Source: Paraburkholderia lycopersici
GTDB taxonomy: Bacteria; Pseudomonadota; Gammaproteobacteria; Burkholderiales; Burkholderiaceae
Direction of reading: 5' to 3'
DNA: 64,000 nucleotides
Assembly: GCF_900096975.1 (NCBI RefSeq)
Contig: NZ_FMYQ01000017.1
Span: 1-64,000, forward strand
Shown: in pieces, positions 41,575 to 49,417 of the stretch
Position numbering within the stretch: position 1 is the first letter of the stretch
How the letters are laid out: every line of letters starts with the position of its first letter
Notes under the pieces: generated by a model
Seen by the model: the letters and a program-made list of their open reading frames with translations, nothing else
What the model was told of the DNA's origin: nothing
Database searches by the model: none
Program-made: the position numbers and the translations under genes

Positions 41575-42636
41575 TTAAAGCGGAGCGAAGCCATCGGCGA
41601 ATTCGTCGTCCGCGTCGGCTGCAATGGTCAAAAATCCGTTGATATAGGCGCGCCCCGTCAATGCGGGCGTGATGAAGCGGCGGCCGGGCGTGTCCCGAAC
41701 CTGCTTTGCCGTGACGGTGAACGTGGAGCCGATGATGCTCTGTGTCGTCAACGTGTCCTCGGGCTTGAGCAGGCCTTCGGTGACGAATTTGGCGAACACC
41801 GCGCTCGACCCCGTGCCGCACGGCGAACGGTCGATCACGCCGGGCGGCGCGACCACGACGATCTTCACGCGCGCGGTCGATGCCGGATCGTGCTGATAGA
41901 ACAGCACCTGGTAGACGTCCAGCGTGTCGCCGCTCAGCGGATCGCGCACGCCGCCTTCGGTATAGGACGCGCGCAATTCGCGCGCGACGCGCACGATTTC
42001 CGTGGCATTCGAGCGATCGAGGGAGAGGCCGATTGTGTCGGCGTCGACGCTGATGTAGTAGTCGCCGCCGTACAGCAGTTCGACGGACGCCTTCACGCCG
42101 TTGACCACATGATCGTGGCGACCCGCCGTGAACGACTCGACGTTCGTCAGCGTGACAGTCGTGAACTTGCCGTCTTCCTTGCGGGCTTCGATGCCGACAG
42201 GACCAGCTGGCGTGCGGATTCGAAACGCCGCGTGGGTATGATCTTCGTTCCACGCGTGCGGAAGCAGGTCCATTTCTACGATAACCGACGCGAAACCGAT
42301 CATGCAATGGCCGCACATCGGCGGATAGGAGCCTGGTTCGAGAATGACGGCGCCGATATCGCAGTCGTCTTCCGTTGTTTCGATTGGCAGGACCGCGCAG
42401 GTGAGGCCGCCGCCACGCGGTTCGTGAACTAGCCGCGTTCGCCAGAAGTCGGCGTGGTCGCGCAGCCAGGCACGTGCGACATCGACCGTCCCGACATCGG
42501 CGGGCAGGTCGATGCCGGACAAGACGATGCGAGTGGGGTTGCCGCCGGTGTGTGAGTCAACCGCAACGCACGGTTGGCGTTCGCTTCGCGCGAGCCACTC
42601 GAGCGCTTGGTGGGGCAGTGCTGATGAATGAGCCAT
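41575..42636 (-). CDS. proline racemase family, probable 4-hydroxyproline 2-epimerase
   Basis: A 353-residue cofactor-independent epimerase. Both catalytic cysteines are present: Cys108 in PPMCGHCMIG and Cys273 in DRSPCGTGSSA. That pair defines racemases/epimerases; the related trans-3-hydroxyproline dehydratases have Thr at the second site. The likely reaction is trans-4-hydroxy-L-proline to cis-4-hydroxy-D-proline, the first step of bacterial hydroxyproline use. It is the first gene of the epimerase-DapA operon, and an operator-like inverted repeat lies about 70 bases upstream. The ribosome site is weak. The unusual Cys after the first CGH is noted. Confidence 0.86.
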   Translation of the reverse strand: MAHSSALPHQALEWLARSERQPCVAVDSHTGGNPTRIVLSGIDLPADVGTVDVARAWLRDHADFWRTRLVHEPRGGGLTCAVLPIETTEDDCDIGAVILEPGSYPPMCGHCMIGFASVIVEMDLLPHAWNEDHTHAAFRIRTPAGPVGIEARKEDGKFTTVTLTNVESFTAGRHDHVVNGVKASVELLYGGDYYISVDADTIGLSLDRSNATEIVRVARELRASYTEGGVRDPLSGDTLDVYQVLFYQHDPASTARVKIVVVAPPGVIDRSPCGTGSSAVFAKFVTEGLLKPEDTLTTQSIIGSTFTVTAKQVRDTPGRRFITPALTGRAYINGFLTIAADADDEFADGFAPL

Positions 42637-42704
42637 TGCTATATCGTCGAGAGCCGGTGGGTGTCGTCACTGTGCCCGACCGTGAGTGAGTATATCATGT
42701 GACA

Positions 42705-42718
42705 GGTAGTATATTACA
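42705..42718. promoter_or_regulatory. inverted-repeat operator copy (motif B)
   Basis: GGTAGT-AT-ATTACA matches the repeat GGTAAT-GT-ATTACC at 33468 in 11 of 14 positions with the same spacing. It lies 69 bases upstream of the epimerase gene and would bring that operon under the same GntR control. Confidence 0.55.
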
Positions 42719-42811
42719 CGTTACCCGCTACATGTCAAAATCAATTCGGGATCGTCGACGGAATGTCCCATCGATGGTAGCAACGAGGCCGCTGTCGGCC
42801 AATTTCAGGGG

Positions 42812-43048
42812 CTAAAGAGTGCTAGGTAGGCAACCATCGCGGAGGCCGGCTGTGAAGGTTATCGTTCGTCCCGCCGTCGGCGTGGCATAGCCGTTGGAGA
42901 ACGCCGAACTGTAAGCCAGCGCGTCGGTGAGGCTTATCACATTGAGGGCAAAGTGAGAATCGCTGACATCGTAGGACACCATCGCGTCGGCCGTCGTTGC
43001 CGAAGGAATGCGCAACGTCATCGCGTCGTTGACGTAGTAGTCGGATCA
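42812..43048 (-). pseudogene. C-terminal fragment of a TonB-dependent siderophore receptor
   Basis: Minus-strand residues YYVNDAMTLRIPSATTADAM, then VSYDVSDSHFALNVISLTDA and LAYSSAFSNGYATPTAGRTI, are the last strands of a TonB-dependent receptor. Only about 70 residues remain: there is no plug or barrel body upstream, and the usual terminal aromatic residue is replaced by an extension ending DGCLPSTL. The fragment is bounded on the right by the IS66 relic, so transposition or deletion probably removed the rest. Confidence 0.75.
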
Positions 43049-43066
43049 ATAGTAATGCCTCCTCCG

Positions 43067-43252
43067 ACCTGAAGGTGGCCAAGTAGGGTAGGCGACTGTG
43101 GGTTTCTGCTGCCAGCGATGCGGCAACAACGCGGCAATGTCGCTGGCCCTGTGCGTGGGCAAGCGCGTGAGGATGTCCTTGAGATACGCGTGCGGGTCGT
43201 GCCCGTTGAGTTGCGCCGAGCGCAGCAGGCTCATGATCGCGGCAGCCACGCT
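43067..43252 (-). pseudogene. IS66-family transposase C-terminal relic (minus)
   Basis: Residues AAAIMSLLRSAQLNGHDPHA and YLKDILTRLPTHRASDIAAL, ending LLPHRW, match the C-terminal domain of IS66 TnpC. The main DDE domain is absent. It points left, toward the receptor fragment, and is abutted on its right by another IS66 tail in opposite orientation. Confidence 0.8.
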
Positions 43253-43272
43253 GCCCCGCTTGCAGTGAACTT

Positions 43273-43480
43273 GCGAACAGCCAGTTGGCCGGAACAGACT
43301 CCGGCGGCGAGCGTGCCGCCGCAATCTACAGCCTCGTTGGCACCGCAAAACTCAACGGTATCGATCTGACCTGAAGCGTATCTACGCTACGTGCTCGCGC
43401 GCATCGCAGACCATGCGATCAACCGCATCGACGAACTCGCACCGTGGGTCGTTGCCGCTCAGCTCCGCACCGCAGACTGA
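43273..43480 (+). pseudogene. IS66-family transposase C-terminal relic (plus, frameshifted)
   Basis: The frame reads GGERAAAIYSLVGTAKLNGI, stops at about 43371, and continues one frame over as EAYLRYVLARIADHAINRID and ELAPWVVAAQL, up to a stop at 43480. Together these are the IS66 TnpC C-terminal domain broken by a one-base deletion where Asp-Pro-Glu is expected. It is a different IS66 copy from the minus-strand relic. Confidence 0.8.
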
Positions 43481-43677
43481 AGATCACGATCTCTAGTCAA
43501 GACGTCGCTGCTGCCACGCTTACTATGCGCTCTGGGGTTAGCGCTTTGTCTCCGCGTCGGGGCAACGGGACGGTTGGCATGGCCACGCGTTGGTCTGCCC
43601 TCGGCCAATACGGCAACACACCGGGAACCCGCGTTTCTTCGCTTCGTGCGCAATCCACATAGGTTCCCTGACAGAGC

Positions 43678-44982
43678 TTAGGCCGCATTCTGCCTGGTGT
43701 TGGCTGTCGCTGTTAACGGATCGATAAGATCGGCCCATCGCTGCGCAAGATCGCGACGCTCAGAGAGATACTTCGTGGCATTGGTGTAGGCTAATTTGAC
43801 TTTGTTGCGCTCGACGTGGCTCAGATAGCATTCGATGACCTCGGAACGCCACCGGCCACTTTCATAAGCCCATACTGCGATCGACCCGCGAGCACCATGC
43901 GCGCGGAACCAGTTGTTGCTTTCTTCATTCAGTCCCATTTGGGCGAAGATCGCGTTAACTGCCCCGCGTGACAGGTGCGGAAGTATCTTGGCCTTCGAAC
44001 TATAAAAAACGTAATCTTCGGCGTTCGTTTTTTGTGAAATCGAGCGAAGTATCAGCAACCGAGCAGCCAGTTGGGCGGATAGTGGAAAGGAGTGCGGCTG
44101 TTTGTTTTTCATCCGGGAGGCCGGAATACTCCAGAGTGCATTCTCGAAGTCAAATTCACCCCAACGTGCCTGTAACGCCTCTCCGGTGCGGCATGCGCTT
44201 AGGAGTATCGTCGCTGCAAGCGTCCGCGTGGTTAGCATCCTGTTCTCGCTGTCGATACGATCGAGCAACGCGCACATCTGGGAGGGCGGTAGGGCTTTGT
44301 TGTGCCGGACTCTCCTGGGCTTAACCGCATCGCTCAGGGCGATCATCGTAGCTGGATTGTTTTGCGCGCGCCCCGAGCTGATCGCATAGCGGAACACCTG
44401 TCCGAGCAGCTGCTTGAGTTTGCCCGCAACATACGTGCTTCCGTTCTGCCGCTCGAAGCCTGTGCGAATGCTGCCGTTAGCGACGCCCCTGACCAACTGG
44501 TGAACGTGCGCCGCGGTGATTTCCGCAACGGGCAGGTTGCCGATGTCGCGGCTAACGACGTATCGCTCGAGCCATGTTTTTGACTGTCCGAAGGTGTAGT
44601 CGGCAACGCTGCCTCGGCGATGTTCTAACCATTCAGCGCACAACGCGCCGAGCGTCTCGGCGTGTGCCTGAACGTTCATCAGCCGTTCTTTCTCACGAGC
44701 AGCAACCGGGTCTATGCCCACGGCAAGCAGCTTATGTGCCTCATATGCGAGCAAGCGAGCTTCGGCGAGGTTCACGTAAGGGAACAACCCGATTTTCAGC
44801 GTTCGTTGACGGCCACCGAACCGGTAGGCCATGTTCCACGTCTTGCTTCCGGCAGTTGAAACGAGCAGATACAGTCCCCCGCCGACGGAACACTTATGGG
44901 GTCTATGGCCCGGCTGAAGCGCTTTGAGCGAGGCATCGGCCACTTTTAAAGGGCGCACATTTGTGCGTTCCGTGCTGTTCAT
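43678..44982 (-). CDS. tyrosine-family integrase (P4/DUF4102 type)
   Basis: A 434-residue site-specific recombinase. The N-terminal DUF4102 domain is recognisable (GGGLYLLVSTAGSKTWNMAY, then LKIGLFPYVNLAEAR), followed by a core-binding domain and the catalytic domain. Catalytic residues: Arg in SACRTGEALQARW, His-x-x-Arg in HGARGSIAVWA, His in YLSHVERNKVKLAY and the following Tyr. All appear intact. Such integrases drive genomic islands. The gene ends 160 bases before an aldo/keto reductase that has lost its 3' end. Start at 44982 follows AGGAGAGG. Confidence 0.9.
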   Translation of the reverse strand: MNSTERTNVRPLKVADASLKALQPGHRPHKCSVGGGLYLLVSTAGSKTWNMAYRFGGRQRTLKIGLFPYVNLAEARLLAYEAHKLLAVGIDPVAAREKERLMNVQAHAETLGALCAEWLEHRRGSVADYTFGQSKTWLERYVVSRDIGNLPVAEITAAHVHQLVRGVANGSIRTGFERQNGSTYVAGKLKQLLGQVFRYAISSGRAQNNPATMIALSDAVKPRRVRHNKALPPSQMCALLDRIDSENRMLTTRTLAATILLSACRTGEALQARWGEFDFENALWSIPASRMKNKQPHSFPLSAQLAARLLILRSISQKTNAEDYVFYSSKAKILPHLSRGAVNAIFAQMGLNEESNNWFRAHGARGSIAVWAYESGRWRSEVIECYLSHVERNKVKLAYTNATKYLSERRDLAQRWADLIDPLTATANTRQNAA

Positions 44983-45139
44983 TTGAGGCCTCTCCTGGTG
45001 CAATTACGGTACACCCGGCTTCACCACGCGTTGCCAACAATCTGTCGGGGAGCGAGGGGGAGCATCGGGGGCGCCAGGACACGAGCCTTCGTTTCTCCTC
45101 ACGTTGCTGGTGGGTCTTGGGGAGATTAAGGGATTGCTG

Positions 45140-45703
45140 TTAGCCCTGCACGCACACGATAGGCATGACGCGCCGAGCCGCCGCGATCTGCGTCGCGGTC
45201 GCATTGGAGAGGCCGACATGGCGCACGAGCCCGCGTTCGCGCAGCGCGGCCAGCGCCTCGACCTGCCGCTCCACCGGCCCTTCGGCGGGCTTGTGGACGT
45301 CGCCCATGATGCGCAGGTTCACTACGTCGAGCGCTTCGAGCCCGAGGTTGCGCAGATTGTCGTGCACGGCGCGCTCGATATCGGCGGGCTCCAGCGCCGG
45401 CAGCCACGCGCCCTTGTCGTCGCGCACGGCGCCCACCTTGGTCACGATCGTGAGGTTCTGCGCATACGGGTGCAGCGCTTCGCGGATGATCTGGTTCGTC
45501 ACGTGCGGTCCGTAGAAGTCGCTTGTGTCGATGTGATCGACGCCCAGCGCCAGGGCCTCGCGCAGCACCGCGACAGCCTGTGCGCGGTCCTTCGGCGGCC
45601 CGAACACGCCGGGGCCGGCCAGCTGCATGGCGCCGTAGCCCATGCGGTTCACCTGGCGGCCGGCCAGCTCATACGTGCCTGCGGGGTTTCTTCGTTTCGG
45701 CAT
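45140..45703 (-). pseudogene. aldo/keto reductase, 3'-truncated
   Basis: A 187-residue fragment of an aldo/keto reductase close to the YdbC/PdxI group (normally about 285 residues). Asp-Thr-Ser-Asp-Phe-Tyr gives the catalytic Asp and Tyr, VTKVGAV the Lys, and the LRIM motif is typical of this subgroup. The match stops after MPIVCVQ, where relatives continue Asn-x-Tyr-Asn; here Gly and a stop follow at about 45145. The last third of the barrel is absent, so the protein should be inactive. The divergent LysR gene probably controlled it. Confidence 0.82.
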
Positions 45704-45814
45704 TGCGCTCTCCTCGGTTGACGAATGCCCGCAGTATGGGCGCGTTCGAATTGTCCGATAATCCCATCGGATTCGAACAGGCTGTGCGCAATCTTGAACA
45801 ATGCGGGGTGAACC

Positions 45815-46735
45815 ATGCCGATGGAGATGAACGATCTGGCCGCTTTCGTTTCGGTGGCGAGCGCGGGCGGCTTTCGCGACGCGGCGCGCGCGGGCGGCGT
45901 CTCCGCTTCGAGCCTCAGCACGGCCGTGCGGCGGCTGGAGGCGAAGCTCGGCCTGCGCCTCCTGAACCGCACCACGCGCAGCGTCGCGCCGACCGAAGCG
46001 GGGCAGCGTCTGCTCGAATCGATCACGCCGCTCTTCAGCGAGATGGAAGCGGCGCTCGACGTGCTCAACGGCTACCGCGAGAAGCCCGCTGGCACGCTCA
46101 AGCTCAATGTGCCGGCGAGCGCGGCGCGCACCATCCTGCCCGGCGTGCTGGCGCCGTTCCATCGCGCGTATCCCGAGATTCGCGTGGAAGTGGTGGTGGA
46201 GGACGGTTTCGTCGACGTGCTCGCGATCGGCTGCGACGCCGGCATCCGCTACGACGAGCGGCTCGAGCAGGACATGATCGCGATTCCGGTCGGGCCGCGT
46301 GTGGAGCGCTTCGCGACGGCCGCGTCGCCCGCGTACCTGGCGGCGCGCGGGCGGCCCGAGCATCCGCGCGAACTGCTGGGGCATGCGTGCCTGCGCGTGC
46401 AGTTTGCGGGCGGCGCGATGCCGCTCTGGCATTTCGAGCGCGACGGCGAGCTGTTGCGCCTCGATCCGCCCGCGCCGCTCGTGGTGCGTCCGGGCGCTGC
46501 GCTCGACCTCGTGATCGGCATGGCGCTCGACGGCATCGGCGTCGTGCATCTGTACGAGGAAATGCTGCTGCCGCATATCGCGCGCGGCGCGCTCGTGCCG
46601 TTGCTCGACGACTGGGCCGTGTCGTTTCCGGGGCCGTTTCTCTACTATCCGGGGCGGCGTCACTTGCCGGCGCCGCTGCGCGCGTTCGTCGATTTCGTCA
46701 AGGCGAACGCGCACGGTAATGATTCGACATCCTGA
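45815..46735 (+). CDS. LysR-family transcriptional regulator
   Basis: A 306-residue regulator. The winged helix (about 3-62) contains FRDAARAGGVSASSLSTAVR and LEAKLGLRLLNRTTRSV, followed by the type-2 periplasmic-binding-like effector domain. It is divergent from the truncated aldo/keto reductase, the usual target arrangement; with that target broken the regulator may be orphaned. A 38-codon frame overlaps its stop as TGATG. Confidence 0.93.
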   Translation: MPMEMNDLAAFVSVASAGGFRDAARAGGVSASSLSTAVRRLEAKLGLRLLNRTTRSVAPTEAGQRLLESITPLFSEMEAALDVLNGYREKPAGTLKLNVPASAARTILPGVLAPFHRAYPEIRVEVVVEDGFVDVLAIGCDAGIRYDERLEQDMIAIPVGPRVERFATAASPAYLAARGRPEHPRELLGHACLRVQFAGGAMPLWHFERDGELLRLDPPAPLVVRPGAALDLVIGMALDGIGVVHLYEEMLLPHIARGALVPLLDDWAVSFPGPFLYYPGRRHLPAPLRAFVDFVKANAHGNDSTS

Positions 46736-46851
46736 TGAAATTCGCGCCGACGCTCAGCATGCCCAACGTGTTTTCGCGCGACGCACGGGCCTATGTGCAG
46801 CAGCGCATGAACGTGGCGCTCGCGTTGGCCGGAGCGCTTGCGCAACGGTAG
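46735..46851 (+). CDS. doubtful 38-residue frame
   Basis: MKFAPTLSMPNVFSRDARAY continues to ALALAGALAQR and a stop. The TGATG overlap with the LysR gene allows translational coupling. It may be a small gene or the residue of a longer one. No family was recognised. Confidence 0.3.
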   Translation: MKFAPTLSMPNVFSRDARAYVQQRMNVALALAGALAQR

Positions 46852-46852
46852 C

Positions 46853-46877
46853 GGCGGCGCGCACACGGCGCGCCGCC
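46853..46877. terminator. convergent hairpin between LysR and msrC
   Basis: GGCGGCGCGC (46853-46862) pairs perfectly with GCGCGCCGCC (46868-46877) around a five-base loop; TTCCAGGTTTTA follows on the plus strand. It lies between converging genes and likely stops both. Confidence 0.6.
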
Positions 46878-46914
46878 TTCCAGGTTTTATCGACGGCGCT
46901 GGGCGGCCTCGTGC

Positions 46915-47412
46915 TCAGCCACGCTTCCAGCCGTACTCGATGAACGTGCGGCAGAGCAACTCCATGCCCTTCGCATCTTCTTCGTCGAAGCGCGCGAGAT
47001 ACGGGCTGTCCACGTCCCACACGCCGATCAGTTCGCCGTCCGGCGTGACGAGCGGCACGACGATCTCGGACTGCGAAGCCGAGTCGCAAGCAATGTGGCC
47101 CGCAAACGCATGCACGTCGGGCACCACCTGCGTTTGCCGCGTGGCGGCCGCCGTGCCGCATACGCCCTTGCCGAGCGCAATGCGCACGCATGCCGGCTTG
47201 CCCTGGAACGGTCCGACCACGAGCTCGGTGCCGTCGAAGGAATAGAACCCCGCCCAGTTCAGGCCTTCGAGCGAATGGAACACGAGCGAGGCGAAGTTCG
47301 CCGCGTTCGCGATGACGTCGGTTTCGCCCTCGATCAACGAGCGCGCCTGGGCGGCGAGCGTTTCGTAGAGGGCGGGCTTGTCGGTGGGCAGGGTGTCGGA
47401 GAGCGAGAACAT
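46915..47412 (-). CDS. msrC: free methionine-(R)-sulfoxide reductase (GAF domain)
   Basis: A 165-residue single GAF-domain enzyme that reduces free methionine-R-sulfoxide, part of oxidative-stress repair in the cytosol. The family pattern is intact: NWAGFYSFDGTELVVGPFQG, the cysteines in KPACVRIALGKGVCGTAA and HIACDSASQSEIVVPL, and the terminal DVDSPYLARFDEED. Three active cysteines are in the expected positions. Confidence 0.93.
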   Translation of the reverse strand: MFSLSDTLPTDKPALYETLAAQARSLIEGETDVIANAANFASLVFHSLEGLNWAGFYSFDGTELVVGPFQGKPACVRIALGKGVCGTAAATRQTQVVPDVHAFAGHIACDSASQSEIVVPLVTPDGELIGVWDVDSPYLARFDEEDAKGMELLCRTFIEYGWKRG

Positions 47413-47721
47413 AAATCAGTCGATCGGAAAATGTGCCGGTCCAAAGGACCGAACGGTGGAGCAAAGCGTGAGTTTAGGCGAGATCGCGGATCGAGGCCCC
47501 ATGTCGTCTGCGTCGGGCGGCCGTCGCGCGCCCAGGCGGGCGCGTGGACCAGCGCCAGCACTCGTGCGATTATTCACGATTCGCGTGGAATCGGTCCGCG
47601 CCGGCGGGGCTGGCTGCCGCCGCGTTTCCGGCATGCTGGCGCCGGCGCGACGCGGGCCACGCGCGGTCCGCGCCGCAGGACAGGCAACCGCAGGCAACCG
47701 CAGGGAAACGGAGAACGAGAC
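47413..47721. other. divergent intergenic region
   Basis: These 309 bases separate msrC from the tartrate dehydrogenase gene. They are GC-rich with no supported gene; long frames through it are extensions of the neighbours. A repeated word GGCAACCGCA (47685-47704) lies just before the dehydrogenase ribosome site. Confidence 0.45.
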
Positions 47722-48801
47722 ATGAGCAAGACATTCAGAATCGCCGCGATCGCCGGCGACGGCATCGGCCAGGAAGTGATGCCCGAGGGCGTGCGCGTGG
47801 TTCAGGCCGCCGCCGCGCGGTTCGGCCTGAACCTCGAATTCACGCACTTCGACTGGGCGAGCTGCGACTATTACCTGCAGCACGGCAAGATGATGCCCGA
47901 CGACTGGTTCGCCACGCTCAGGGGTTTCGACGCCATCTATTTCGGCGCGGTCGGCTGGCCCGACAAGGTGCCCGACCACATCTCGCTGTGGGGCTCGCTG
48001 CTGAAATTCCGCCGCGAGTTCGACCAGTACGTGAACCTGCGCCCCGTGCGTCTGCTGCCGGGCGTGCCGTGTCCGCTCGCCAACCGCAAGCCCGGCGACA
48101 TCGACTTTGTCGTGGTGCGCGAGAACACCGAGGGCGAATACAGCTCGGTGGGCGGCAAGATGTTCGAAGGCACGGCGCGCGAGTTCGTGCTGCAGGAGTC
48201 GGTGTTCACGCGCCAGGGCGTGGACCGCATTCTCAAATACGCGTTCGAACTCGCGAACCAGCGCGGACGCAGGAAACTCACGGCGGCCACGAAGTCCAAC
48301 GGCATTTCGATCAGCATGCCGTACTGGGACGAGCGCGTGGCCGCGATGGCCGGGGCGTATCCCGACGTGAAGTGGGACAAGCAGCACATCGACATTCTGT
48401 GCGCGCGTTTCGTGCTGCAGCCCGATCGCTTCGACGTGGTGGTGGCGTCGAACCTGTTCGGCGACATTCTCTCGGATCTCGGACCTGCGTGCACGGGCAC
48501 GATCGGCCTCGCGGCGTCGGCGAACCTGAACCCGGAGCGCGCGTTTCCCTCGCTGTTCGAGCCGGTGCACGGCTCGGCGCCCGACATTTTCGGCAGGCAG
48601 ATCGCCAATCCGATTGCGATGATCTGGTCGGGCGCGATGATGCTCGACTTCCTCGGCAACGGCGACGCGCAACACAAGGCCGCGCACGACGCGATCATGA
48701 TGGCCATCGAAAAGGTGCTGGTGGAAGGCCCGCGCACGCCCGACATGGGCGGCACGGCGAACACGGCGGAACTGGGCGCGGCGGTGGCGGCTGCACTGTG
48801 A
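47722..48801 (+). CDS. ttuC: tartrate dehydrogenase/decarboxylase (isocitrate/isopropylmalate dehydrogenase family)
   Basis: A 359-residue beta-decarboxylating dehydrogenase that oxidises tartrate or D-malate with NAD. It starts MSKTFRIAAIAGDGIGQEVM. Family-specific segments are WGSLLKFRREFDQYVNLRPV, VVRENTEGEYSSVGG, TAATKSNGISISMPYWDERV, SNLFGDILSDLGP and FEPVHGSAPDIFG. The remnant of a LysR gene begins inside its stop codon region, so the usual regulator has been lost here. Confidence 0.92.
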   Translation: MSKTFRIAAIAGDGIGQEVMPEGVRVVQAAAARFGLNLEFTHFDWASCDYYLQHGKMMPDDWFATLRGFDAIYFGAVGWPDKVPDHISLWGSLLKFRREFDQYVNLRPVRLLPGVPCPLANRKPGDIDFVVVRENTEGEYSSVGGKMFEGTAREFVLQESVFTRQGVDRILKYAFELANQRGRRKLTAATKSNGISISMPYWDERVAAMAGAYPDVKWDKQHIDILCARFVLQPDRFDVVVASNLFGDILSDLGPACTGTIGLAASANLNPERAFPSLFEPVHGSAPDIFGRQIANPIAMIWSGAMMLDFLGNGDAQHKAAHDAIMMAIEKVLVEGPRTPDMGGTANTAELGAAVAAAL

Positions 48802-48992
48802 CGAAGGCGCCGGCAGAGGCGAAAGCGCCCGGGCCGGCGGCATCGTCCGAAGTCGACGATCTGCGCGTATTCGGTATGGTTACGCACCGGGCGAGCTTCA
48901 GCGCGGCCGCCGAGGCGCTTTCGGCGGCCGGCCCATGTGAGCAGGCGTGCGGGCATGCTGCGCGCCGTGCCGGCAGGCCGGAGCGGCAGTGA
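48798..48992 (+). pseudogene. N-terminal fragment of a LysR regulator
   Basis: From a GTG overlapping the tartrate dehydrogenase stop, residues DDLRVFGMVTHRASFSAAAE form the first helix of a LysR winged helix. The frame then departs at LSAAGPCEQACGHAARRAGR and stops after 64 codons. The recognition helix and effector domain are absent. The overlap suggests the intact gene was once coupled to ttuC. Confidence 0.75.
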
Positions 48993-49035
48993 TCGAACCG
49001 CAGGAATGACGCGGGGGCCGCGCAGCGCGCGAGCG

Positions 49036-49296
49036 TCACTCGCCGTCGGCCTTGTCGAGCGCCTTGCGCTCGCGCCGCTCTTCGTTGCCGCGCCGCGCAC
49101 GCATGCGCTGGCGCGAAAGCACGGTGATGATCTGGCCAGTGGTGGCGTCGGCGGGTATCTCGTTGCGAATCACGTTCGGCACCATCGGCAACCCCTTGCG
49201 CTGGCGCTGCAGCGCCTGCGCGATCGCCCGGCGGCACGCCGGCCCGTGGCAATCCCATTCGTCGCGCAGTTTTCCGCAGTAACGGCAGGTGTCCAT
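49036..49296 (-). CDS. small zinc-finger-like hypothetical protein
   Basis: An 86-residue protein starting MDTCRYCGKLRDEWDCHGPA. Four cysteines (Cys-x2-Cys, then Cys and Cys with a His between) could bind zinc. The C-terminal half is highly basic (RQRMRARRGNEERRERK), suggesting nucleic-acid binding. No named family. Start at 49296 keeps the whole cysteine cluster. Confidence 0.68.
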   Translation of the reverse strand: MDTCRYCGKLRDEWDCHGPACRRAIAQALQRQRKGLPMVPNVIRNEIPADATTGQIITVLSRQRMRARRGNEERRERKALDKADGE

Positions 49297-49417
49297 GCGC
49301 CCCAGTTTACCCAAAATCGCCTGGCGGTTTCGGGTGCGATCATGGCGCGCCGCGCGCAGTGCCGCGGCGGTATGATCGGCGACGGACATGGTGGGACATC
49401 TCGGGCGGGAGCGGCAG

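Noticed and set aside
41575..42636. trans-3-hydroxyproline dehydratase
   Set aside because: That enzyme has Thr in place of the second catalytic Cys; here both Cys108 and Cys273 are present.
47416..48843. A 475-codon frame antisense to the tartrate dehydrogenase
   Set aside because: It lacks any domain and mirrors a gene with complete family motifs.
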